From: Pseudomonas fluorescens
Lineage (GTDB): Bacteria; Pseudomonadota; Gammaproteobacteria; Pseudomonadales; Pseudomonadaceae
DNA length: 64,000 bases
Assembly: GCF_004683905.1 (NCBI RefSeq)
Contig: NZ_CP038438.1
Span: 5,766,001-5,830,000, forward strand
Direction of reading: 5' to 3'
This document shows positions 9,391 through 17,564 of the stretch, one piece after another. Within the stretch, counting starts at the first letter, position 1. Each line of letters starts with the position of its first letter. The notes under the pieces are model-generated. The model saw nothing but the letters and a program-made list of their open reading frames with translations, made no database searches and had not been told where the DNA came from. The position numbers and the translations under genes are program-made.

Positions 9391-9411
9391 ATGAGGATTA
9401 GTGAAAGGTGG

Positions 9412-10335
9412 TTATTTCTGCTTTTCGAAGCGATAGAACAGGTTCGGCTCGCTGACCATGTACAGCGTACCGGCGTCGTCCATGGTTACGCCTTCGGCAC
9501 GGGGAATGGTGTCCTTCAAACCATTGAAGCCGCCAAGCAGGGTCATGAAGCTGACCTGCTCGCCCTTCTCGTCCAGTTCCAGCAACAGGTGCGAGTCGGC
9601 CGACAGCACCAGGGTGTGGCCGGTACGCGGGTCGATGGCCAGTGCCGAGAGGTTGCGAATGTCCAGTTCATCATTGGCCAGCTTCTGCTTGTCGCCCTTG
9701 AGGATCTGGCTGCCGTCGCTTTTCCAGGTGAACAGCGCTGGCGGCCGCTCTTCGCCCAGCAGCAACTGCTGGTTGCGCGGATCCCAGGTGATCGCCTCAA
9801 AGGCCTTGTTCTGGTTCTTCGACGGGCCGAGGTCGTATTTCGGGAAGTCGGCGATATTCAGCTCGCGGGTGTTGGCATCTACCTTGACGATGGTCAGCAG
9901 GTGTTCGCGCTCATCGACGATCGCCATCAGGCCGTTTTCCATCACGGTCACGCCCTCCGGATTGCTCCAGCCCACCAGCGGCATCTTGCGCAGCACATCA
10001 CCCTGCAGGGTCAGTTCGACCAGAAACGGATTCTTGCCCATCACCGAAAACAGGGTTTTGGTCTGCGGGTTGTAGGACAGGTCCGAGGCCTCGTCCTTTT
10101 CCATGCCCGGCAGCAGTTTGCCGTCGATCACCGCCCGATAATCCGGCAACCAGATGCTTGCCTTCTGCTCGGCCTGAGTCTCGAGTCGCTCGCGCAGCCA
10201 CAGCAGGCCACGGTCGTCCCAATGCATGATATGCGCCACGCCATAAGCGACAGCGAGCACCAGCAACAGCCAGACATACCAGCGCAGGGCAAAACGTGAA
10301 CGACGGGAAGTTTTGAGCTGAGTTTGAGCGGACAT
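9412..10335 (-). CDS. SdiA-regulated domain protein (YjiK-like), copy 2
   Basis: This 307-residue protein has an N-terminal cytoplasmic basic stretch, one hydrophobic anchor (about residues 18-36) and a periplasmic repeat region. It shares with copy 1 the pattern DLSYNPQTKTLFSVMGKNPF, VTVMENGLMAIVDEREH, FEAITWDPRNQQLLLGEE and the C-terminal AEGVTMDDAGTLYMVSEPNL. The two proteins are clearly paralogous but diverged, so both are probably retained for distinct uses. No regulator or enzyme gene is coupled to either. Confidence 0.8.
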   Translation of the reverse strand: MSAQTQLKTSRRSRFALRWYVWLLLVLAVAYGVAHIMHWDDRGLLWLRERLETQAEQKASIWLPDYRAVIDGKLLPGMEKDEASDLSYNPQTKTLFSVMGKNPFLVELTLQGDVLRKMPLVGWSNPEGVTVMENGLMAIVDEREHLLTIVKVDANTRELNIADFPKYDLGPSKNQNKAFEAITWDPRNQQLLLGEERPPALFTWKSDGSQILKGDKQKLANDELDIRNLSALAIDPRTGHTLVLSADSHLLLELDEKGEQVSFMTLLGGFNGLKDTIPRAEGVTMDDAGTLYMVSEPNLFYRFEKQK

Positions 10336-10488
10336 CAGGGACGCGTTCCGAATATTCAGGCTATGGGTAATAGCACAAAGAGGCCGGCTCAGATGCCAGA
10401 ATGAGAGGAATTATCCGGACAGAATGTGAAAAAAACGGCAAATGGCGGGATTGTCGTGCGGCTTTGCGAGCCGCGACACAGAGCCAAT

Positions 10489-10610
10489 GTAGGAGTGAGC
10501 CCTGTGGTGAGGGGATTTATCCCCGATGGGCTGCGAAGCGGCCCCAAAGCTGGGACTGCTGCGCAGGCCATCGGGGATAAATCCCCTCACCACAACAGGC
10601 TCGCTCCCAC
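10489..10610. repeat. Composite repeat: type B element (10504-10593) nested in a REP pair
   Basis: A complete type B inverted repeat is bracketed by GTAGGAGTGAGCC and GGCTCGCTCCCAC, which are the two halves of a variant REP pair. The rest of the 295-base gap (10336-10630) shows nothing else recognisable. Confidence 0.82.
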
Positions 10611-10630
10611 AGGGTGTTACGGTTTCGCGA

Positions 10631-11296
10631 TTAACGTACGCTGCTGCTGAAGCTGCTCGCGCCAACCAGTTCCAGCACGATGTCGTCGCCGACATTCAGC
10701 GGGCCGACGCCCACTGGCGTGCCGGTGAGGATCACGTCGCCGGCCTGCAGCGAAAAGCAGCCGGCCATGTGCTGGATCATCGGCACGATCGGGTTGAGCA
10801 TCGCGCTGCTGTTGCCGTCCTGGCGTACTTCACCGTTGATGGTCAGACGAATGCCGATGTCGGTCAGGTCAGGGAAAGTGCTGCCGACCACGAACGGGGC
10901 AATCACCGCCGCGCCGTCGAACGACTTGGCGATTTCCCATGGCAGGCCCTTGGACTTGAGCTCGGCCTGCTTGTCACGCAGGGTCAGGTCCAGCGCCGGG
11001 GCGAACCCGGAGATCGCGTCGAGCACTTCTTCACGGCTCGGCTTAGTCGACAGCGGCTTGCCGATCAACACGGCGATTTCCGCTTCGTAGTGCACCGAAC
11101 CGCGCTCGGTCGGAATGCTGAAACCGCCTTCCAGTGGCACCACGCAACTGCCTGGCTTGATGAACAGCAACGGCTCGGTAGGCACCGGGTTGTCCAGTTC
11201 CTTGGCGTGTTCGGCGTAATTGCGGCCAATGCACACCACCTTCCCGATCGGGAAGTGAATGCGCGTGCCGTCGACGTACTGGTGCTGATAGCTCAT
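10631..11296 (-). CDS. Fumarylacetoacetate hydrolase (FAH) family protein
   Basis: The 221-residue protein has the compact single-domain FAH fold: CIGRNYAEHAKELDN at the N-terminus, the metal-binding stretch SVHYEAEIAVLIGKPLS (acidic ligands), and GDVILTGTPVGVGPLNVGD near the C-terminus. Members of this subfamily hydrolyse or decarboxylate acylpyruvates and oxaloacetate-like acids using Mg2+. The gene follows the FAD dehydrogenase by 41 bases on the same strand, so the pair is an operon and may process a 2-hydroxy/2-oxo acid. The exact substrate is unknown. Confidence 0.85.
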   Translation of the reverse strand: MSYQHQYVDGTRIHFPIGKVVCIGRNYAEHAKELDNPVPTEPLLFIKPGSCVVPLEGGFSIPTERGSVHYEAEIAVLIGKPLSTKPSREEVLDAISGFAPALDLTLRDKQAELKSKGLPWEIAKSFDGAAVIAPFVVGSTFPDLTDIGIRLTINGEVRQDGNSSAMLNPIVPMIQHMAGCFSLQAGDVILTGTPVGVGPLNVGDDIVLELVGASSFSSSVR

Positions 11297-11337
11297 TTAC
11301 CGACTCCTGCCTTCATTGATTCATCAGGGATTGCCAA

Positions 11338-12732
11338 TCAAACCGCGAAGATCTTGCCCGGGTTCATGATGCCGTTCGGGTCGAACACCGCTTTGACCGC
11401 TTTCATGTACTCGATTTCGACCGGAGAACGGCTGTAGGTCAAGTAGTCGCGCTTGGTCATGCCCACGCCGTGCTCGGCGGATATCGAACCGTTATATTTC
11501 TCGACGGTTTCGAACACCCACTTGTTGACGGTCGCGCACTTGGCGAAGAACTCGTCCTTGCTCAGGTTATCAGGCTTGAGGATATTCAAGTGCAGGTTGC
11601 CGTCGCCGATGTGGCCGAACCAGACAATTTCGAAGTCCGGATAGTATTCGCCGACGATCGCGTCGATTTCCTGCAGGAATGCCGGGACTTTCGACACGGT
11701 CACCGAGATGTCGTTCTTGTACGGCGTCCAGTGCGAGATGGTCTCGGAGATGTACTCGCGCAGCTTCCACAGGTTCTGCAGCTGGGTTTCGCTCTGGCTC
11801 ATCACACCGTCCAGCACCCAGCCTTGCTCGACGCAGTGTTCGAAGGTTTCCAGCGCCGTGTTGGCCACTTCTTCGCTGGTCGCCTCGAATTCCAGCAATG
11901 CGTAGAACGGGCACTCGGTTTCGAACGGCGCCGGTACGTCGCCACGCCCCAGCACTTTGGCCAGGGCCTTGTCGGAGAAGAATTCGAACGCGGTCAGGTC
12001 GAGTTTGCCCTGGAAGGCGTGGAGCACCGGCATGATCGAGTCGAAGTCGGCGGTGCCGAGGACCATGGCGGTCAGGTTTTTCGGTGCGCGATCCAGACGC
12101 ATGGTCGCTTCGACCACAAAGCCGAGGGTGCCTTCGGCGCCGATGAACAACTGGCGCAGGTCGTAACCGGTAGCGTTCTTGATCAGGTCCTTGTTCAGCT
12201 CCAGCACATCGCCCTTGCCGGTAACCACTTTCAGGCCGGCGACCCAGTTACGGGTCATGCCGTAGCGAATCACCTTGATCCCGCCGGCATTGGTGCCGAT
12301 ATTGCCGCCAATCTGACTGGAACCGGCCGACGCGAAGTCCACCGGGTAGTACAGGCCGTTTTCTTCGGCGACGTTCTGCAGGTGCTCGGTGACCACGCCC
12401 GGCTGACACACGGCGGTGCGGTCGGTGAGGTTCACGTCGAGAATCTGGTTCATGTAGTCGAACGACACCACCACTTCGCCATTCGCGGCCACGGCGGCAG
12501 CGGACAGCCCGGTGCGCCCGCCCGACGGCACCAGCGCCACTTTACGGGTGTTGGCCCAGCGGACGATGGCCTGCACCTGCTCGATGGTCTTGGGAAACAC
12601 GATGGCGCTCGGCGCGGGGGCGAAGTGCTTGGTCCAATCCTTGCCGTACGCGTTCAGGGAGTCGGCGTCGGTCAGGACCTTGCCAGGCTCGACCAGGGTC
12701 TTCAGTTCATCAATCAGGGCAGGATTGGTCAT
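11338..12732 (-). CDS. FAD-binding oxidoreductase, D-2-hydroxyglutarate dehydrogenase type
   Basis: The enzyme belongs to the FAD-linked 2-hydroxyacid dehydrogenases (464 residues from ATG 12732, MTNPALIDEL). The FAD-binding PCMH domain includes VPSGGRTGLSAAAVAANGEV and QIGGNIGTNAGGIKVIRYG; the C-terminal half carries WFGHIGDGNLHLNI and SAEHGVGMTKRDYL, typical metal- and substrate-binding stretches. An ATG 30 bases upstream is possible but adds unconserved residues. It is divergent from serA. SerA produces D-2-hydroxyglutarate as a side product, and the neighbouring dehydrogenase in Pseudomonas has been described as the enzyme that recycles it. That role is likely here by synteny. Confidence 0.88.
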   Translation of the reverse strand: MTNPALIDELKTLVEPGKVLTDADSLNAYGKDWTKHFAPAPSAIVFPKTIEQVQAIVRWANTRKVALVPSGGRTGLSAAAVAANGEVVVSFDYMNQILDVNLTDRTAVCQPGVVTEHLQNVAEENGLYYPVDFASAGSSQIGGNIGTNAGGIKVIRYGMTRNWVAGLKVVTGKGDVLELNKDLIKNATGYDLRQLFIGAEGTLGFVVEATMRLDRAPKNLTAMVLGTADFDSIMPVLHAFQGKLDLTAFEFFSDKALAKVLGRGDVPAPFETECPFYALLEFEATSEEVANTALETFEHCVEQGWVLDGVMSQSETQLQNLWKLREYISETISHWTPYKNDISVTVSKVPAFLQEIDAIVGEYYPDFEIVWFGHIGDGNLHLNILKPDNLSKDEFFAKCATVNKWVFETVEKYNGSISAEHGVGMTKRDYLTYSRSPVEIEYMKAVKAVFDPNGIMNPGKIFAV

Positions 12733-12936
12733 CGACAGAACTCTCGAACAATTCATGGTCATCCTGAAGACGCTTCACGTCGCAGGAATGAGTGTTTAGC
12801 GGGGTGGCTATGCTAGCATACCGACCCCGCAGGCCAGTGCCCAAGGCCAGTTCTGCGGTGACGGCTTTCTTGTCGTCCAGGTCAATGTCTGTTGACCATT
12901 TCCTGCCATTTTTCTCCGGGATACAGGTTTACGCAG

Positions 12937-14166
12937 ATGAGCAAGACTTCTCTCGATAAGAGCAAGATCAAGTTCCTTCTTCTCGAAGGCGTCCACCAAT
13001 CGGCTGTCGACGTCCTCAAGGCGGCGGGCTACACCAGCATCGAATACCTGACAGGCTCCTTGCCGGAAGCCGAGCTCAAGGAAAAGATCGCTGACGCTCA
13101 CTTCATCGGCATTCGTTCGCGCACCCAACTGACCGAAGAGATCTTCGATCACGCGAAGAAGCTGGTCGCGGTCGGCTGTTTCTGCATCGGCACCAACCAG
13201 GTTGACCTGAGTGCTGCCCGCGAGCGCGGCATCGCCGTGTTCAACGCGCCGTACTCCAACACCCGCTCCGTCGCGGAACTGGTGCTGGCCGAAGCGATCC
13301 TGCTGCTGCGCGGCATCCCTGAGAAAAACGCTTCCTGCCACCGTGGCGGCTGGATCAAATCCGCAGCCAACTCCTTCGAGATCCGTGGCAAGAAACTCGG
13401 CATCGTCGGCTATGGCTCGATCGGTACTCAGCTGTCGGTTCTGGCGGAAGGCTTAGGGATGCAGGTGTTCTTCTACGACACCGTGACCAAGCTGCCGCTG
13501 GGCAACGCCACTCAGGTCGGCAACCTGCACGAGCTGCTGGGCATGTCCGACATCGTCACCCTGCACGTTCCGGAAACCGCGGCGACCCAGTGGATGATCG
13601 GCGAGAAGGAAATCCGCGCCATCAAGAAGGGCGGCATCCTGATCAACGCCGCGCGCGGCACCGTGGTCGAGCTGGACGCCCTGGCGGACGCGATCAAGGA
13701 CAAGCACCTGATCGGCGCGGCCATCGACGTGTTCCCGGTGGAGCCACGCTCCAACGACGAAGAGTTCGAAAGCCCGCTGCGTGGCCTGGACAACGTGATC
13801 CTGACCCCGCACATCGGTGGTTCGACTGCCGAAGCGCAAGCCAACATCGGTCTGGAAGTGGCGGAAAAACTGGTCAAGTACAGCGACAACGGTACTTCGG
13901 TGTCGTCGGTGAACTTCCCGGAAGTGGCCCTGCCGGCCCACCCTGGCAAGCACCGCCTGCTGCACATCCACGAGAACATCCCGGGTGTGATGAGCGAGAT
14001 CAACAAGGTCTTCGCCGAAAACGGTATCAACATCTCCGGTCAGTTCCTGCAGACCAACGAGAAAGTCGGTTACGTGGTGATCGACGTCGACGCCGAGTAC
14101 TCGGAGCTGGCGCAAGAGAAGCTGCAACACGTCAACGGTACTATCCGTAGCCGCGTGTTGTTCTGA
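12937..14166 (+). CDS. serA: D-3-phosphoglycerate dehydrogenase
   Basis: SerA oxidises 3-phosphoglycerate to 3-phosphohydroxypyruvate with NAD, the first step of serine synthesis. The chosen ATG at 12937 gives 409 residues, the length of the E. coli-type enzyme. Visible features are the Rossmann motif GIVGYGSIGTQ, the catalytic Arg in NAARGTVVE, and the Glu/His pair in VFPVEP and LTPHIGGSTAEAQ. A C-terminal ACT domain (IHENIPGVMSEINKVFAENG) binds serine for feedback inhibition. A clear terminator follows. It is divergent from the dehydrogenase gene. Confidence 0.97.
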   Translation: MSKTSLDKSKIKFLLLEGVHQSAVDVLKAAGYTSIEYLTGSLPEAELKEKIADAHFIGIRSRTQLTEEIFDHAKKLVAVGCFCIGTNQVDLSAARERGIAVFNAPYSNTRSVAELVLAEAILLLRGIPEKNASCHRGGWIKSAANSFEIRGKKLGIVGYGSIGTQLSVLAEGLGMQVFFYDTVTKLPLGNATQVGNLHELLGMSDIVTLHVPETAATQWMIGEKEIRAIKKGGILINAARGTVVELDALADAIKDKHLIGAAIDVFPVEPRSNDEEFESPLRGLDNVILTPHIGGSTAEAQANIGLEVAEKLVKYSDNGTSVSSVNFPEVALPAHPGKHRLLHIHENIPGVMSEINKVFAENGINISGQFLQTNEKVGYVVIDVDAEYSELAQEKLQHVNGTIRSRVLF

Positions 14167-14182
14167 TCCGACGCTGAGCGAC

Positions 14183-14212
14183 AAAAAAAGGGAGCCTTCG
14201 GGCTCCCTTTTT
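14183..14212 (+). terminator. Rho-independent terminator after serA
   Basis: A perfect stem of AAAAAGGGAGCC with GGCTCCCTTTTT closes on a TTCG tetraloop. It lies 16 bases past the serA stop and between convergent genes, so it can serve both. Confidence 0.92.
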
Positions 14213-14228
14213 CATGCGTGCGAAAACG

Positions 14229-14654
14229 TCATTCGACGTTGACGGTGATCTTTTTCGAGACGATCGGCGGATCGAACGCCATGTGGCCGCTGTCACCCAG
14301 CTCCAGTTGCAAGGTGTGCTTGCCCGGAGCCAGTTTGATCGTGGCCTCGGTCTGTGCCTTGCCGAAGTGCATGTGGTTGGCGTCGGTCGGCACGACGGAA
14401 CCGGCCGGAACGATTTCCTTGGCATCAATCAGCAGGTGGTGGTGACCGGTGTTCTTGGTGACGTCACCGGCCGGTGCCAGCGCAACGTCCTTGACCCCGA
14501 ACTTGACCTTGAACTCCTGAGAAACCGTGGCCCCGTCTTCGGGAGAAACGATGAACACTTCGGCGCCCTTGGGTGCCGGGGTCGCTGCACTGGCCAGCAC
14601 TGAAACACTCATCAACAGGCCAGCCAAGGCTGCTCGTGACATAAACGTTTTCAT
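14229..14654 (-). CDS. DUF4399 periplasmic protein
   Basis: The 141-residue protein has a cleavable signal peptide ending ...SVLASAA-TPAP. The mature part is a small beta-rich domain with two histidine clusters, TGHHHLLIDAKE and ANHMHFGKAQTE, followed by PGKHTLQLELGD. This is the DUF4399 pattern. The histidines suggest metal binding, but no activity is known. AGAAGAGAA lies just upstream of the start. It is convergent with serA. Confidence 0.8.
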   Translation of the reverse strand: MKTFMSRAALAGLLMSVSVLASAATPAPKGAEVFIVSPEDGATVSQEFKVKFGVKDVALAPAGDVTKNTGHHHLLIDAKEIVPAGSVVPTDANHMHFGKAQTEATIKLAPGKHTLQLELGDSGHMAFDPPIVSKKITVNVE

Positions 14655-14789
14655 TCTCTTCTCCAGTTTTTCCGTAAAATCCGCGCGGTCATGACAACTT
14701 CATGACCATTCGTTGTCGAAGGCACTCGACAACCATAGCAAAGCGAGCCTGACTCAGAGCATCGCAATAATGACTTCAAAGGAGTGACC

Positions 14790-15359
14790 ATGCGCTTTCT
14801 GCCTGGCCTGATCTGCCTGCTACCCCTTCTGAGCCCTCTGGCTCACGCCGAACTGATTGATGACGTCAACGACCGTGGCGAGTTGCGCATTGCCCTTGAG
14901 GCTAATACACCGCCCTTCAATTTCAAGGATGGCGACACACTCACGGGGTTCGAGGTCGAGCTAGGGCAACTGCTGGCCAACGAGCTGGATGTGCGCGCCG
15001 ACTTCATCGTCACCGACGAAGCCGACCTGCTCCAGGGCGTTGAAAGCGGCAAGTACGACGTCGCGCTTAACCACATAGCACTGACACCTGAACTCAAGGA
15101 TCGTTTCGACGTCAGCGAGCCTTACGGCAAGGTCGATTCGCAGCTGCTGGCGAAGAAGGATGAGCAGCCTCGACCGATGGTGCTGGTACAGGCGCTGACC
15201 GAGGAGAAGCCGAAGACGGCGGTGCCGGTGGAGTTGGCGATTCCGTTTCAGAAGGGTAATCCGGCGTTTCAGGCGAGCCTTGCGGGTGCGTTGCAGCGGA
15301 TCAAGGCGGATGGGCGGTTGGCGGCGTTGTCCGAGAAGTGGTTCAGCGAGCCCAAATGA
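14790..15359 (+). CDS. Short type-3 solute-binding protein (amino-acid-binding-like), truncated second lobe
   Basis: The ATG at 14790 (AAAGGAG six bases before) gives 189 residues with a signal peptide ending LAHAE. The first lobe is well kept: LRIALEANTPPFNFKDGD, GFEVELGQLLANEL and GKYDVALNHIALTPELKDRFDVSEPY match the bacterial type-3 solute-binding fold. After about residue 125 roughly 60 residues of the usual second lobe are missing and the chain rejoins at the C-terminal helix (LQRIKADGRLAALSEKWF). Normal members are about 250 residues. No permease or ATPase is adjacent. The frame is intact, so it may be a functional reduced sensor or binder, or an in-frame deletion remnant. Confidence 0.75.
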   Translation: MRFLPGLICLLPLLSPLAHAELIDDVNDRGELRIALEANTPPFNFKDGDTLTGFEVELGQLLANELDVRADFIVTDEADLLQGVESGKYDVALNHIALTPELKDRFDVSEPYGKVDSQLLAKKDEQPRPMVLVQALTEEKPKTAVPVELAIPFQKGNPAFQASLAGALQRIKADGRLAALSEKWFSEPK

Positions 15360-15371
15360 ACACTTAAACCC

Positions 15372-15461
15372 TGTGGGAGGGGGCTTGCTCCCGAAGGCGT
15401 CGTGTCAGGCAATACACAGGTTGGATGACCCGCCGCTTTCGCGAGCAAGCCCGCTCCCACA
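15372..15461. repeat. REP pair, type A, mixed arms
   Basis: The left arm is the GGGGGCTTGCTCCC variant and the right arm the standard unit. It lies between convergent genes. Confidence 0.88.
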
Positions 15462-15480
15462 TGGGTTTTGTGGGTGGCTT

Positions 15481-15966
15481 TCAGTCGAGTTGGGTCAGGG
15501 CCATTGCGGCCTCAGGCAGTTCGAGCTCACTGAACACCTGCACCCCATGCCGTTTGAGCAGCGCAGCCGTCACGCCTTCGCCACTGACCTTCACCCCACT
15601 GAACGTCCCGTCATAGGTCAGCAAATTCCCGCAAGAAGGACTGTTGGCCTTGAGCACCGCCACGCGGATGTCATGCTTTTGCACCAGCGCCAGCGCTTGC
15701 CGCGCACCATCGAGAAACTGCGCGCTGACGTCCTCGCCCTCGCTGGTGATCACCGCCGCCGTGCCATCGAGCACTTCCGCGCCCTGCCCGCCCGGGATCT
15801 CCGCCGCTGCCCGCGGGGTTGGCAAACCGCCAGCCACTTCGGGACACAGCGGCACCACACGGCCCTCGGCGATCCACTGTTCGAGCAGATCGAACGGCCC
15901 GCTGGCCCCGCCGTCGTAACGCACGCGGTGGCCCAACAGGCAGCGGCTGACCAGAATCTTCTGCAT
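15481..15966 (-). CDS. DUF523 family protein
   Basis: From ATG 15966 the protein has 161 residues and starts MQKILVSRCLLGHRVRYDGG, the cysteine-containing DUF523 signature. Further family stretches are PLCPEVAGGLPTPR and ANSPSCGNLLTYDGTFSG. Cysteines at the N-terminus, in LCPE and in SCG may bind a metal or cluster. The function is unknown. The start lies one base from the stop of the 2OG oxygenase gene, so the two are translationally coupled. Confidence 0.82.
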   Translation of the reverse strand: MQKILVSRCLLGHRVRYDGGASGPFDLLEQWIAEGRVVPLCPEVAGGLPTPRAAAEIPGGQGAEVLDGTAAVITSEGEDVSAQFLDGARQALALVQKHDIRVAVLKANSPSCGNLLTYDGTFSGVKVSGEGVTAALLKRHGVQVFSELELPEAAMALTQLD

Positions 15967-15967
15967 A

Positions 15968-16600
15968 TCAGAACGGCTCGTTGCCACGGCGACGGAACCA
16001 GCCGGTCAGCGACAGGCGTTCGCGGTGCGCCGGCAGCACTTCATGCGGCACCTCACCGGAGAGGAACACCACCAGACAGCCGCCGGTGGGTTGCACGTCG
16101 TGGACCCGGTCTTCGTCCAGATACATGCGCAACTGACCGCCGTCTTCCGGCAGCCACGCGTCATTGAGATAGACCACCGCCGAAACCATGCGCCGGTCAT
16201 CGTCGCGAAAACGGTCGACGTGCTTGCGGTAAAACGCGCCCGGCGGATACAGGGCGAAGTGGCACTCGAAATCCTCCAGCCCCAGGAACAGCCCGCGATT
16301 GAGCGCTTCGCGCAGGCTTTCCATCAGGTTCAGATAACGGTCGCTGGCTTCGGCCTGGCCCGGGTCGATCCACTGGATGTGGTCGCCACGAATACCCTCG
16401 CGAATCTCTGAAAACGGCCCACGGCCTACCGCTGCCGGCGCCAGTTCACCCTCGGCCTCACGTTTGCGGCACTCGGCCGCCAGCTCGCGGGTCAAACCTG
16501 CGGGCAGGAAAATGTTCTGCTGCGACCAGCCGTGTTCGGCCAGGTCGTCGACGATGCGTAACAGCAGCGGGTGTTCAGAGGATATTTGCATGGCGCGCAT
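15968..16600 (-). CDS. 2OG-Fe(II) oxygenase (prolyl 4-hydroxylase-like)
   Basis: The 210-residue protein contains the iron-binding triad HxD...H: His and Asp in FYRKHVDRFRDDDRR, the distal His in SGEVPHEVLPAHRERLSL, and the 2-oxoglutarate-binding Arg following it. VSAVVYLNDAWLPEDGGQLR is the conserved core strand of the DSBH fold. Small bacterial members of this type hydroxylate proteins, such as EF-Tu or ribosomal targets, but the target here cannot be predicted. It is the first gene of a coupled pair with DUF523 and is divergent from the DUF2059 gene. Confidence 0.85.
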   Translation of the reverse strand: MRAMQISSEHPLLLRIVDDLAEHGWSQQNIFLPAGLTRELAAECRKREAEGELAPAAVGRGPFSEIREGIRGDHIQWIDPGQAEASDRYLNLMESLREALNRGLFLGLEDFECHFALYPPGAFYRKHVDRFRDDDRRMVSAVVYLNDAWLPEDGGQLRMYLDEDRVHDVQPTGGCLVVFLSGEVPHEVLPAHRERLSLTGWFRRRGNEPF

Positions 16601-16708
16601 AGTATGCCGGCGGCAGGAAATCCGACAGAGCCACGCAGCGGCTTGCTACGAATTCTCGACAAGTACCGGCACCGCACGGAGAATAGTCCGCTGCTGACAG
16701 GAGTCCCT

Positions 16709-17461
16709 ATGCGCCGTTTGCTTTTTTCACTGTTGATGTTCTGCGTTTTGCCCGCCTGGGCGGACGGCCACGATCAGCTGTACAAGATCGCCGGCTGGCC
16801 AGATCAACGTGCGCATTTCAATGATGCCCTGAGTGCCGCGCAGCAGCGCTACCAGAACAACCTGCCGCCGGCGGTGTTTCAAGCCCTGGTCAACAACAGC
16901 AACCAGCGCTTCGCCCCCCAAGCCATGGATCAGCGTGCCGAAGCGCAATTGCGCCAGCACCTGGCCGATCCACAACCGGCGCTGACGTTCTTTCAATCGC
17001 CGCTGGGCAAGAAAATCGTCGCCGCTGAATTGCTCGCCACCCGTCGCGATCAACTGGCGAAGAACGCCAAGGGCCTGCCGAAGATGCAGGCCAGCGACAG
17101 CCGCCTGCTGATCATCGGCCATCTGGCGCAAGCGCTGCCGGCGCGCGAGGCCGGTGCCGAGGTCAGCCTGGCGATTGCCGGGGTGGCGGCGGACAGTCTG
17201 AGTTCGATGATCCCCGGCTTGCTCGGCGGCGGTCAGGCGCAAGGCATGTTGAACGGCCAGCGCCAGCGCCTGATGGAGCAGATCGGCGCCGACCTGAACA
17301 ACACGCTGCTCTACGTTTATCGCGATCTGTCGGATGACGAACTGGAGCAGTTCGCGACCTTCGCCGAGTCCAGCGAGGGCAAGGCGTATTACCAGGCGGC
17401 GCTGGCGGCGATTCGGGCGGGGTTGGCGGTGGGGCAAAGCTCCTCGAACCTTGGCCAGTAA
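16709..17461 (+). CDS. DUF2059 periplasmic protein
   Basis: Start 16709 has CAGGAG upstream and gives 250 residues with a signal peptide ending LPAWAD. The C-terminal part, YRDLSDDELEQFATFAESSEGKAYY, is the hallmark of DUF2059; a weaker copy of the same pattern occurs earlier (QHLADPQPALTFFQSPLGKK). No catalytic motif is visible. Homologues are predicted soluble periplasmic helical proteins of unknown role. It stands alone between divergent and convergent neighbours. Confidence 0.78.
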   Translation: MRRLLFSLLMFCVLPAWADGHDQLYKIAGWPDQRAHFNDALSAAQQRYQNNLPPAVFQALVNNSNQRFAPQAMDQRAEAQLRQHLADPQPALTFFQSPLGKKIVAAELLATRRDQLAKNAKGLPKMQASDSRLLIIGHLAQALPAREAGAEVSLAIAGVAADSLSSMIPGLLGGGQAQGMLNGQRQRLMEQIGADLNNTLLYVYRDLSDDELEQFATFAESSEGKAYYQAALAAIRAGLAVGQSSSNLGQ

Positions 17462-17481
17462 TCTTTATTGCCTGACCGGCC

Positions 17482-17553
17482 GCCTTCGCGAGCAAGCCCG
17501 CTCCCACAGGTGATCGCGGTTTCATGTGGGAGCGGGCTTGCTCGCGAAGAGGC
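17482..17553. repeat. REP pair, type A
   Basis: Two standard units face each other across about 16 bases, between convergent genes. Confidence 0.9.
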
Positions 17554-17564
17554 CCTTACAAACA

